The position numbers were made by a program, and so were the translations under genes. Below, piece after piece: positions 1 to 5,890 of a stretch of 11,539 nucleotides of DNA (within the stretch, counting starts at the first letter, position 1; every line of letters begins with the position of its first letter). The notes below the pieces were generated by a model. That model did no database searches. It was not told the DNA's origin and was given only the letters and a program-made list of their open reading frames with translations. The DNA comes from an uncultured Collinsella sp. (GTDB lineage: Bacteria; Actinomycetota; Coriobacteriia; Coriobacteriales; Coriobacteriaceae), in the NCBI GenBank assembly GCA_900555225.1, contig USKL01000025.1:1-11539 (forward strand). Reading direction: 5' to 3'.

Positions 1-2
1 GT

Positions 3-707
3 GCCCCGGTGCCCGGCGTGCAGGACTGCCGCATTGCCCCCGGCACCAAAGATTTTACCTGCGGCCCGGCCATGACCCGCGCCCAGGCCGTGCAGGCCAT
101 TGGCTGCGGCATTGCGCTGGTGCGCGGACAAAAGCAGCAGGGAGTTCAACTGTTAGCAACGGGGGAGATGGGCATTGGCAACACCACAACCTCCAGCGCC
201 GTGGCAAGCGTGCTGCTGGGTGCCCCCGTGCAGAGCATGACCGGACGCGGGGCCGGGCTTTCGGATGCAGGGCTTGCCCGCAAGATTGATGCGATCCGGC
301 GCGGCATTGCCCACAACCAGCCCAATCCCGCTGACCCGCTGGATGTGCTGGCCAAGCTGGGCGGGTTTGATATTGCCGGGCTGTGCGGCGTGTTTTTGGG
401 CGGCGCGCTGGAGGGTGTGCCCATTTTGATGGATGGATTTATCAGCAGCGTGGCGGCGCTGTGCGCGGTGCGGCTCTGCCCCGCGGCGGCCAAGGCGGTG
501 TTTGCCAGCCATGTTTCGGCGGAGCCTGCCGCCCATATGGTGCTGGATGCTTTGGGCAAAGCGCCGCTCATCACCGCCAACCTGCATCTGGGCGAGGGCA
601 CCGGCGCGGTGGCTTCCATCCCGCTGTGGGATATGGCTCTGGCCGTCTACCGCGGCTGCTATTCCTTTGCGGAGGGCGGCATTGCGCCGTACACCCCACA
701 ATGCTGA
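3..707 (+). CDS. cobT: Nicotinate-nucleotide--dimethylbenzimidazole phosphoribosyltransferase, 5' end missing
   Basis: Transfers phosphoribose from nicotinate mononucleotide to 5,6-dimethylbenzimidazole (or another lower-ligand base), giving alpha-ribazole 5'-phosphate for the cobalamin nucleotide loop; cytosolic. The frame is open from the first full codon at 3, and the GTG at 9 is internal, so the gene begins off the left edge. About 235 residues of a family usually near 350 are present. Visible family blocks are GEMGIGNTT, AINQPNP-like HNQPNPADPLDV, KLGGFDIAGL, PILMDGF and, near the C terminus, LGEGTGA, whose Glu codon at 594-596 matches the catalytic glutamate of Salmonella CobT. The stop overlaps the cobU start in the heptamer ATGCTGA (701-707), which suggests translational coupling. 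First gene of the visible cob cluster. Identification is from remembered family motifs and is strong. Confidence 0.95.
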   Translation, partial: APVPGVQDCRIAPGTKDFTCGPAMTRAQAVQAIGCGIALVRGQKQQGVQLLATGEMGIGNTTTSSAVASVLLGAPVQSMTGRGAGLSDAGLARKIDAIRRGIAHNQPNPADPLDVLAKLGGFDIAGLCGVFLGGALEGVPILMDGFISSVAALCAVRLCPAAAKAVFASHVSAEPAAHMVLDALGKAPLITANLHLGEGTGAVASIPLWDMALAVYRGCYSFAEGGIAPYTPQC

Positions 708-1234
708 CGCTGGTTATCGGCGGCGCAGCCAGCGGCAAAAGCGCCTATGCGGAGCACCTTGCCGTGCAGAGCGGCGGCCCGCGCTATTACCTTGCCACCA
801 TGCAGGTGTGGGACGCCGAGTGCGCCGCGCGGGTGGCCAAACACCGCGCCATGCGGGCCGAAAAGCAGTTCGACACGGTAGAGTGCCCGCTGCACCTGGA
901 CCGCGTGGCCCTGCCCCGGCGCGGCACCGTGCTGCTGGAGGACCTGGGCAACCTGGCCGCCAATGAGCTGTACCGTCCCGACGGCAGCTGCCTGCCGCCC
1001 AAGCAGGCGGCGGAAAAAATGCTGGCGGGGATCGAGGCAATCGCCGCACAATGCAACCATCTTATCATCGTCAGCAACGAGGTATTCAGCGGCGGGGCGG
1101 ACTATGCCGGGGAGACAGACCTTTATTTGCAGGCCCTTGCCATGGTCAACAATGCCGTTGCCGCCAAAGCCGACGCCGTCTGCCGCGTGGTGTGCGGCCT
1201 GCCGGTGTACTACAAAGGAGGGGAACGCCCATGA
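701..1234 (+). CDS. cobU: Adenosylcobinamide kinase / adenosylcobinamide-phosphate guanylyltransferase
   Basis: Phosphorylates adenosylcobinamide and then transfers GMP to give adenosylcobinamide-GDP, the substrate of CobS. The protein has 177 residues, normal for the family. The P-loop is GGAASGKS (residues 7-14); His48 in the VAKHRAMR stretch lies where Salmonella CobU has its guanylylated histidine (known at position 46); LLEDLGNL (78-85) is the second nucleotide-binding block; the C terminus has ADAVCRVVCGLP followed by Tyr-Tyr-Lys-Gly. The ATG at 701 is chosen because the P-loop follows at once; the frame is open further upstream but only as a shadow of cobT. No well-spaced Shine-Dalgarno precedes it (GGAGGG at 671-676 is too far), so re-initiation after cobT is likely. 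It overlaps cobT by 7 bases and cobS by 4 (ATGA). Confidence 0.95.
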   Translation: MLTLVIGGAASGKSAYAEHLAVQSGGPRYYLATMQVWDAECAARVAKHRAMRAEKQFDTVECPLHLDRVALPRRGTVLLEDLGNLAANELYRPDGSCLPPKQAAEKMLAGIEAIAAQCNHLIIVSNEVFSGGADYAGETDLYLQALAMVNNAVAAKADAVCRVVCGLPVYYKGGERP

Positions 1235-1983
1235 CAGTTTTGCAGACGATCGCCGTGGCATTTGCCATGTTCTCGGCTGTGCCGGTGCCGCAGTTTGACT
1301 GGAACGAGAAAAACATGCGGTATTCGCTCTGTGCCTTCCCGCTGGTGGGGGTGCTGTGCGGCGTGCTGTGGTACGTGTGCGCCAGCCTGCCGCTGCCCGC
1401 CATGGTGCGCGCGGCGGGCTTTTGCCTGATCCCTGTCTGGGTCACGGGCGGCATCCATCTGGATGGTTACGCCGACACCTGCGATGCCCTTTGCAGCTAT
1501 GGCGATACCAAGAAAAAGCTCGATATCCTCAAGGACCCGCACTGCGGCGCGTTCGCCGTGATCCGTCTGTGCAGCTACTTTGTGGCCTACTTTGCGCTGT
1601 GCTGCTGCGTGCAGTTTACCCCGCAGGTGGGGGCTGTCTGGCTGCTGGCGCTGGTGCTGGAGCGTGCCTGCTCCGGTTACGCAGTGGCGGCCTTTCCCCT
1701 GGCCAAAAATACCGGCCTTGCGCACACATTTGCCACGGCGGCGGACCGCATCACGGTGCGCCGGGTGCTGGGATGCCTTAGCATTGTGCTGGCAGTGGCA
1801 CTTTTTGCCCTGGGCGGCGGCGTGCTGGTGCTGGCGGCGGGGGTTGCCCTGTGGCGCTACCACCGTGTGGCGGTCAAGCAGTTTGGCGGTATTACCGGGG
1901 ACCTGGCCGGGTGGTTTTTGCAAAAAGCGGAACTGTATATGCTGGCGGCCCTTGTGTTTTGCCAGTGGAAGGGGTTTTTGTAA
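1231..1983 (+). CDS. cobS: Adenosylcobinamide-GDP ribazoletransferase (cobalamin synthase)
   Basis: Integral membrane enzyme that joins adenosylcobinamide-GDP to alpha-ribazole (or its phosphate), the step that completes the nucleotide loop of cobalamin. The protein has 250 residues, typical of the family. It shows the hallmark block TGGIHLDGYADTCDAL (from residue 72) with the conserved Asp-rich HLDGxAD motif, then KKLDILKDPHCGAFA, and several hydrophobic stretches (about residues 3-20, 32-65, 105-140 and 180-215). The ATG at 1231 is preferred over the longer open frame because AAAGGAGGGG at 1214-1223 sits 7 bases upstream and the family N terminus (AFAMFSAVPVP) starts here. The start overlaps the cobU stop as ATGA. 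The substrate comes from CobU and CobT, both encoded just upstream. Confidence 0.95.
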   Translation: MTVLQTIAVAFAMFSAVPVPQFDWNEKNMRYSLCAFPLVGVLCGVLWYVCASLPLPAMVRAAGFCLIPVWVTGGIHLDGYADTCDALCSYGDTKKKLDILKDPHCGAFAVIRLCSYFVAYFALCCCVQFTPQVGAVWLLALVLERACSGYAVAAFPLAKNTGLAHTFATAADRITVRRVLGCLSIVLAVALFALGGGVLVLAAGVALWRYHRVAVKQFGGITGDLAGWFLQKAELYMLAALVFCQWKGFL

Positions 1984-1984
1984 C

Positions 1985-2290
1985 ATGCTGTTTATTACCG
2001 GCCCGCTGTACAGCGGCAAGCGTACCTTTGCCAAACCCTTTGGCGGGCGGCAGATTTACGAGGTGCAGACCCTTGCCGCCAATGCCGAAAGCCTGCCCGC
2101 CCTTGCGGACGAGCTTGCCCAATATGACGTAGTAACGGCCACCGAGGTTGGCGGCGGCGTGGTGCCCATTGACCCCGCCCAGCGCGCCGCCGGCCGCCTT
2201 GCCTGCCTGCTGGCTGAGCGGGCCGACTGTGTGGTGCAGATGTTCTGCGGCCTGCCCACCGTGCTGAAAGGGGAGCTGCCGCCATGCTGA
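1985..2290 (+). CDS. Short CobU-like protein (adenosylcobinamide kinase/guanylyltransferase family)
   Basis: A 101-residue protein that resembles CobU but lacks its middle. It starts [15 protein letters not shown], with GPLYSGKR (residues 6-13) as a variant P-loop, and ends [15 protein letters not shown]...[20 protein letters not shown], similar to the C-terminal CobU block in the gene two places upstream (ADAVCRVVCGLPVYYKG). The stretch between is far shorter than in full CobU (about 180 residues), and no clear equivalent of the guanylylated His block is seen. As I recall, small CobU homologues of this type occur next to full CobU in cob operons of gut clostridia; their exact role is unclear to me. 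One base separates it from cobS; AAGGGG at 1969-1974 is the likely Shine-Dalgarno. It overlaps the next gene by 7 bases (ATGCTGA). Intact rather than decayed, because the frame is clean and both ends are conserved. Confidence 0.75.
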   Translation: MLFITGPLYSGKRTFAKPFGGRQIYEVQTLAANAESLPALADELAQYDVVTATEVGGGVVPIDPAQRAAGRLACLLAERADCVVQMFCGLPTVLKGELPPC

Positions 2291-2748
2291 TCTACCTGCT
2301 GCGCCACGGCTTAACGCAGGATAATCAGGAAAAGCGCTACCAGGGCAGGCGGGATGTACCGCTGTGCCCGCAGGGCCTTGCCCAGCTGCGCCGGGCGGAT
2401 TTTGCTCCCAAAACAGTCATGATTACTTCCTTGCAGCGCACCCGGCAGACGGCGGAAGTGCTTTTCCCCGATGCGGAGCTGGTTGTGGCAGACGGGCTGA
2501 AAGAGATGGACTTTGGCGTGTTTGAGGGCCGCAATTACCGGGAGATGGAGCACGACCCCCAGTACCGCGCCTGGGTGGAAACCGGTTGCGAAGGCCGCTG
2601 CCCGGGCGGGGAAAGCAAGGCGGAATTCTGCCAGCGTGTCTGCACAGCATTTGCCGCGCTGGTGGATGCCGCTTTGGCGGCGGGGGAACCGCAGCTGGTG
2701 ATCGTTGCCCACGGCGGCACCCAGATGGCTGCGCTGGAGCGTTACGGC
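2284..2748 (+). CDS. cobC: Alpha-ribazole-phosphatase-like histidine phosphatase, 3' end replaced
   Basis: N-terminal ~152 residues of a histidine phosphatase (phosphoglycerate-mutase-like) enzyme. In a cob operon this most likely removes the phosphate from alpha-ribazole phosphate or cobalamin phosphate. Catalytic residues are all visible: R7-H8-G9 (LLRHGLT), R52 in [10 protein letters not shown]74 in [11 protein letters not shown], and H143 in IVAHGGT. The start at 2284 has GGGGAG (2270-2275) 8 bases upstream and overlaps the preceding stop. Family members are about 190-200 residues, so some 40 C-terminal residues are missing: from about residue 153 the frame runs directly into EF-G sequence and only stops at 4452, giving a 722-residue chimeric reading frame. 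The gene symbol follows from context; a general phosphoglycerate-mutase-family phosphatase is the alternative. Confidence 0.8.
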
Positions 2749-2760
2749 GTGCCGCGCATC
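2737..2760. other. Join between two unrelated genomic segments
   Basis: Codons up to Glu152 (2737-2739) belong to the phosphatase and codons from Val156 (2749) belong to EF-G; the RYG codons between could come from either. EF-G proteins normally read (R/K)YxVPRIAF here, so a short stretch shared by both parents could have guided the join. Codon use changes at this point: in 2284-2740 there are 15 Leu codons with no CTC and 7 of 13 Glu codons are GAA; in the next ~470 bases 11 of 17 Leu codons are CTC and I see no GAA. No insertion sequence, integrase, tRNA or att-like repeat is present at the join. Most likely an assembly or library chimera. Confidence 0.85.
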
Positions 2761-4452
2761 GCGTTCATCAACAAGTACGACCGCGTTGGCGCCGACTTCC
2801 TCCATGCGATCCAGACCATGAAAGATCGCTTGGGTGCGAAGGCCGTCGCGGCACAGCTCCCGATGGGCGCCGAGGACAACTTCTGGGGCGTCATCGACCT
2901 GGTTACCATGACCGCATGGGACTTCAAGGCCGACGAGAAGGGTATGACCTACCCCGAGCCGATGGACGAGATCCCGGCTGAGTTTGCCGACATCGCTGCC
3001 ACCAAGCGCGAGGAGCTCCTCGACGCTGCTGCCAGCTTTGACGACGAGCTCATGGAGAAGATCCTCATGGAGGAGGACTTCACCGTCGAGGAGCTCAAGG
3101 CTGCTCTGCGTAAGGGCGTTCTGGCCAACGAGCTCAACCTCGTCTTCGTGGGCTCCGCCTACAAGAACAAGGGCGTTCAGGAGCTGCTCGACGCTGTCGT
3201 CGACTACCTGCCCAGCCCGCTCGACGTTGAGGCTGTCACCGGTACCGATCCGGACACCGGCGAGGAGATCCAGCGTCATCCTTCCTTCGACGAGCCCTTC
3301 TCCGGCCTGGTCTTCAAGATCATGACCGACCCGTTCGTCGGTAAGCTCACCTACGTCCGCGTTTACTCCGGCCGTGCCGAGTCCGGCTCCTACGTGGTCA
3401 ACGCTTCCAACGGTCAGCGCGAGCGCCTCGGCCGCATCCTCGAGATGAACGCCGCCGAGCGTATCGACCGTGACGACGCTGCCGCCGGCGACATCGTTGC
3501 TTGCGTCGGCTTCAAGAACTCCACCACCGGTGACACCCTGTGCGCCGAGGGCAAGGAGATCGTCCTCGAGAAGATCGAGTTCGCTAAGCCCGTTATCGAC
3601 GTTGCCATCGAGCCCAAGACCAAGGCCGAGCAGGACAAGATGTCCCTTGCTCTGACCAAGCTCGCCGAGGAGGACCCGACCTTCCAGGTGTCCACCAACC
3701 ACGAGACCGGCCAGACCATCATCGCCGGCATGGGCGAGCTGCACCTCGAGATCATCGTCGACCGTCTGCTCCGTGAGTTCAAGGTTGACGCTAACGTTGG
3801 TAAGCCCCAGGTTGCCTACCGCGAGACCGCTGGTCACGACGTCGAGAAGGCTGAGGGCAAGTTCGTCCGTCAGTCCGGCGGTCGCGGTCAGTACGGCCAC
3901 GCCGTCATCAAGCTCGAGAAGATGGAGGAGGGCTTCGGCTACGAGTTCGTCAACGCTATCGTCGGCGGCGTCGTGCCCAAGGAGTACATCCCGTCCATCG
4001 ACAAGGGCATCCAGGAGGCCCTGAACACCGGTGTTATCGCCGGCTTCCCGGTCCTCGACGTCAAGGTCACCCTGTTCGACGGTTCTTACCACGAGGTCGA
4101 CTCCTCCGAGGCCGCCTTCAAGATCGCCGGTTCCATGGCTATCAAGGACGCCCTCAAGAAGTCCGATCCGCAGCTGCTCGAGCCGATCATGGCTGTCGAG
4201 GTCGAGACCCCCGAGCAGTACATGGGCGACGTTATGGGCAACCTCTCCGGTCGCCGCGGCAAGATCGAGGGCATGGAGGATCGCAAGAACAGCAAGCTCA
4301 TCCGTGCCAAGGTGCCGCTGGGCGAGATGTTCGGTTACGCTACCGACCTTCGCTCCCAGACCCAGGGCCGTGCATCCTACACGATGCAGTTCGACTCTTA
4401 TGAGCCCGCGCCCAAGTCCATTGTGGACGAGGTCATGAGCAAGAACGCCTAA
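2749..4452 (+). CDS. fusA: Elongation factor G, N-terminal ~130 residues missing
   Basis: EF-G is the GTPase that drives ribosomal translocation and, with RRF, ribosome recycling. About 567 residues remain, beginning at [11 protein letters not shown], the G4 motif region (NKYD, usually NKMD). The P-loop (G1), switch I (G2) and DTPGH (G3) are absent, so this product could not act as an EF-G. The rest is intact: GSAYKNKG as G5 and [10 protein letters not shown] in the G domain; domain II from about 3290 ([11 protein letters not shown]); domain III from about 3590 ([28 protein letters not shown]); domain IV from about 3830 ([25 protein letters not shown]); domain V from about 4180 ([17 protein letters not shown]) to the TAA at 4450. 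In the source genome rpsL and rpsG would be expected upstream. rpsJ follows after 60 bases. The truncation is attributed to the join rather than to gene decay. Confidence 0.95.
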   Translation: MPRIAFINKYDRVGADFLHAIQTMKDRLGAKAVAAQLPMGAEDNFWGVIDLVTMTAWDFKADEKGMTYPEPMDEIPAEFADIAATKREELLDAAASFDDELMEKILMEEDFTVEELKAALRKGVLANELNLVFVGSAYKNKGVQELLDAVVDYLPSPLDVEAVTGTDPDTGEEIQRHPSFDEPFSGLVFKIMTDPFVGKLTYVRVYSGRAESGSYVVNASNGQRERLGRILEMNAAERIDRDDAAAGDIVACVGFKNSTTGDTLCAEGKEIVLEKIEFAKPVIDVAIEPKTKAEQDKMSLALTKLAEEDPTFQVSTNHETGQTIIAGMGELHLEIIVDRLLREFKVDANVGKPQVAYRETAGHDVEKAEGKFVRQSGGRGQYGHAVIKLEKMEEGFGYEFVNAIVGGVVPKEYIPSIDKGIQEALNTGVIAGFPVLDVKVTLFDGSYHEVDSSEAAFKIAGSMAIKDALKKSDPQLLEPIMAVEVETPEQYMGDVMGNLSGRRGKIEGMEDRKNSKLIRAKVPLGEMFGYATDLRSQTQGRASYTMQFDSYEPAPKSIVDEVMSKNA

Positions 4453-4477
4453 GTTCGAGCTCCCTGTTACGTAATCC

Positions 4478-4494
4478 GCGAGAACATCTCTCGC
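4478..4494 (+). other. Small hairpin in the fusA-rpsJ gap
   Basis: Perfect 6-base inverted repeat GCGAGA / TCTCGC with a 5-base loop, 7 bases before the rpsJ Shine-Dalgarno. It is not followed by a T run, so it is not a classical terminator. It could be an RNA processing or translation-control element, or chance. Confidence 0.35.
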
Positions 4495-4501
4495 ACTCTT
4501 T

Positions 4502-4506
4502 GGAGG
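4502..4506 (+). promoter_or_regulatory. Ribosome binding site deciding the rpsJ TTG start
   Basis: GGAGG lies 6 bases upstream of TTG 4513. No ATG or GTG is placed well for the conserved S10 N terminus, so the TTG is taken as the start. Confidence 0.85.
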
Positions 4507-4512
4507 TTTAAG

Positions 4513-4821
4513 TTGGCTACCCAGAAGATCCGCATTCGCCTCAAGGGCTATGATCACGAGGTCGTCGATCAGTCCGCGAAGCTCATCGTTGAGACCGCTC
4601 AGAAGACCGGCGCTCGCGTTTCCGGTCCTGTCCCCCTGCCCACCGAGCGCAACCTGTACACGGTTATCCGCTCGCCGCACGTGAACAAGGACTCCCGTGA
4701 GCAGTTCGAGATGCGCACCCACAAGCGCCTCATCGACATCCTCGACCCCACCTCGGGCACCGTTGATTCGCTCATGCGTCTCGACCTCCCCGCTGGCGTC
4801 GACATCGACATCAAGCTCTAA
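4513..4821 (+). CDS. rpsJ: 30S ribosomal protein S10
   Basis: Small-subunit ribosomal protein; in many bacteria S10 (NusE) also takes part in transcription antitermination with NusB. The 102 residues match the family's usual length. Conserved blocks are [18 protein letters not shown] near the N terminus, GPVPLPTER in the middle, and [18 protein letters not shown] before the C terminus. It starts with TTG, preceded by GGAGG at 4502-4506; the next codons give the typical [10 protein letters not shown] beginning. It probably shares a transcript with fusA. It is odd that no rplC/rplD genes follow: the gene ends 22 bases before a strong terminator, so here rpsJ is separated from the usual S10 operon. 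Confidence 0.97.
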   Translation: MATQKIRIRLKGYDHEVVDQSAKLIVETAQKTGARVSGPVPLPTERNLYTVIRSPHVNKDSREQFEMRTHKRLIDILDPTSGTVDSLMRLDLPAGVDIDIKL

Positions 4822-4840
4822 GCGATATCGCTCATAGCTT

Positions 4841-4880
4841 AAAGGGCCCCGCTGCCGTTACGGTAGCGGGGCCCTTTTGT
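4841..4880 (+). terminator. Strong intrinsic terminator between convergent rpsJ and birA
   Basis: Stem 4844-4857 pairs with 4861-4874 around the loop TTA: 14 pairs with one G-T pair, very GC-rich (GGGCCCCGCT arms). Flanking AAA (4841-4843) and TTT (4875-4877) extend it, and the T-rich tail TTTTGTTTT (4875-4883) follows. It ends the fusA-rpsJ transcript. It may also end birA from the other side, though the T run in that direction is only three bases. Confidence 0.93.
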
Positions 4881-4937
4881 TTTGAGTTTAGATTTTGGGA
4901 TAGCGAATTCGTCTGCCGAGCCGACGGCTGCGGCGCC

Positions 4938-5714
4938 CTATTCGCTCAGGGGGCGCAAGGATGCTTCTTCGAAGTGGAAGACGCACAAGCCGCTCTCGGT
5001 CTCAATGCATGCGCGGCCGCAATCGTCGACCGTTCTAAATATGCCTCGTGCCAGCTCGTCTCCAGCGGGGGAGCGGGCGATAACGTGCTTCCCGATCCAA
5101 TTAAGGTGGGCGATATATTCGTCGTGGACGGGCGCGAGCGGACCGGCATCTTCTTCCTTGGCGTTGAGGCGCTCTGCCCAGGCATCTACAGCGTCTATAA
5201 CTGCGTGATAGACCTCATCGAGGAGCATGTCGACGGCAGGTACGCTCTCGTTGAGATCCGAGAGACCGATTGCCGGCAGGCCGCCATCGGGCACCTCTTG
5301 GGGCGCATAGTTCACATTGACGCCAATGCCGCAGACGGCGAAAGGTTTGCCTTCGTTATCGCGTGCGGCCTCGACCAGAATGCCGCCGAGCTTGCGTCCT
5401 CGCGCGACAAGGTCGTTGGGCCATTTAAGGCGAATCTCGTTTGCAAGACCCTGCTTTTCGAGTGCTTCGAGCACCGCTAGGCCGCTGACGGCGGCAAGAC
5501 CAGAGAACTTTGCAGGATTAACGCATGGGCGCAGGACAAGCGAAAGCAATAAGTTGCCGACGGTTGAGTCCCACTTGTGCCCGCGCCGGCCGCGCCCTGC
5601 TGTTTGAGCCCGGGCGGCAAGTCCTGTGCCGTGCGGCGCTCCCTGTTTTCCTGCTTCGAGCAGGTCATCGTTGGTCGATCTGGTTACGTCGACTATCGTT
5701 AAACGAGAATCCAT
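4938..5714 (-). CDS. birA: Biotin--[acetyl-CoA-carboxylase] ligase, no DNA-binding domain
   Basis: Activates biotin as biotinyl-AMP and transfers it to the target lysine of AccB; cytosolic. The 258 residues cover the catalytic domain and the C-terminal domain. Motifs: STN (residues 13-15), AARAQTAGRGRRG with the nucleotide-binding loop at 40-45, LKWPNDL (96-102), KLGGILVE (108-115, with the conserved Lys108) and GIGVNVNY. E. coli BirA has a winged-helix repressor domain of about 65 residues before this core; here the core begins at the start codon, so this is a monofunctional ligase. The ATG (plus-strand CAT 5712-5714) has AGGAGG about 11 bases upstream (CCTCC at 5726-5730 on +), a rather long spacing. 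It is divergent from the fab operon, whose last visible gene, accB, encodes its substrate. Confidence 0.95.
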   Translation of the reverse strand: MDSRLTIVDVTRSTNDDLLEAGKQGAPHGTGLAARAQTAGRGRRGHKWDSTVGNLLLSLVLRPCVNPAKFSGLAAVSGLAVLEALEKQGLANEIRLKWPNDLVARGRKLGGILVEAARDNEGKPFAVCGIGVNVNYAPQEVPDGGLPAIGLSDLNESVPAVDMLLDEVYHAVIDAVDAWAERLNAKEEDAGPLAPVHDEYIAHLNWIGKHVIARSPAGDELARGIFRTVDDCGRACIETESGLCVFHFEEASLRPLSE

Positions 5715-5756
5715 AACAGCTGCTACCTCCTAAGTAAATAAGGCAATCGCGCAATG

Positions 5757-5774
5757 GTGTCGAGAGATAGACAC
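5757..5774. promoter_or_regulatory. Dyad GTGTC-N8-GACAC in the birA-fabH gap
   Basis: Perfect 5-base inverted repeat with an 8-base spacer, 43 bases upstream of the birA start. It may be an operator or a leader hairpin for birA. It is short enough to arise by chance, and no known regulator site was recognised. Confidence 0.3.
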
Positions 5775-5786
5775 AATGTGAAGCCT

Positions 5787-5803
5787 TTGTCGCATTTGGA
5801 CAA
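5787..5803. promoter_or_regulatory. Dyad TTGTC-N7-GACAA in the birA-fabH gap
   Basis: Perfect 5-base inverted repeat with an odd spacer, near the middle of the divergent gap. Its left arm could also serve as a weak -35 element for fabH, but no good -10 sits at a suitable distance. Function is unassigned. Confidence 0.25.
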
Positions 5804-5809
5804 TTTAAT

Positions 5810-5825
5810 GTTAACACGTCAACAA
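5810..5825. repeat. Direct repeat copy 1, candidate operator upstream of fabH
   Basis: GTTAACACGTCAACAA. It matches copy 2 (5858-5873) in 15 of 16 bases, with 48 bases between starts. The first 14 bases form an imperfect dyad (GTTxACxxGTxAAC), as expected for a dimeric repressor site. The pattern does not match the FapR or FabT operators as I remember them. Confidence 0.5.
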
Positions 5826-5857
5826 AGACTGAAATGCGTTATCCTCTCTTGGTCGAT

Positions 5858-5873
5858 GTAAACACGTCAACAA
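5858..5873. repeat. Direct repeat copy 2, candidate operator just before the fabH ribosome site
   Basis: GTAAACACGTCAACAA, with the 13-base core AACACGTCAACAA identical to copy 1. It ends 3 bases before the AAAGGAGG of fabH, so a bound protein could block either transcription or the leader. The dyad is weaker than in copy 1 because of the third-base difference. Confidence 0.5.
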
Positions 5874-5890
5874 CTCAAAGGAGGTTAGTG

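Noticed and set aside
2284..4452. A novel natural phosphatase-GTPase fusion protein
   Set aside because: Both halves are truncated at points that destroy normal function (EF-G without P-loop and switches, phosphatase without C terminus), and codon use and gene context switch at the same place. A chimera explains this more simply.
2311..4722. Very long open frame on the minus strand opposite fusA and rpsJ (about 800 codons)
   Set aside because: It is the shadow of strongly biased GC-rich codons in EF-G and S10. It crosses the chimeric join and two real genes, and its Leu/Val/Gly/Asp-rich translation has no recognisable domain.
4974..5480. Plus-strand open frame within birA (about 168 codons)
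   Set aside because: It lies opposite a well-supported birA with all ligase motifs, has no ribosome site and no recognisable protein family.
5786..5850. A sigma-70 promoter for fabH
   Set aside because: I tried TTGTCG, TTGGAC and TTAACA as -35 elements, but none has a convincing -10 at 16-18 bases. A promoter must be there or nearby, but I cannot place it.
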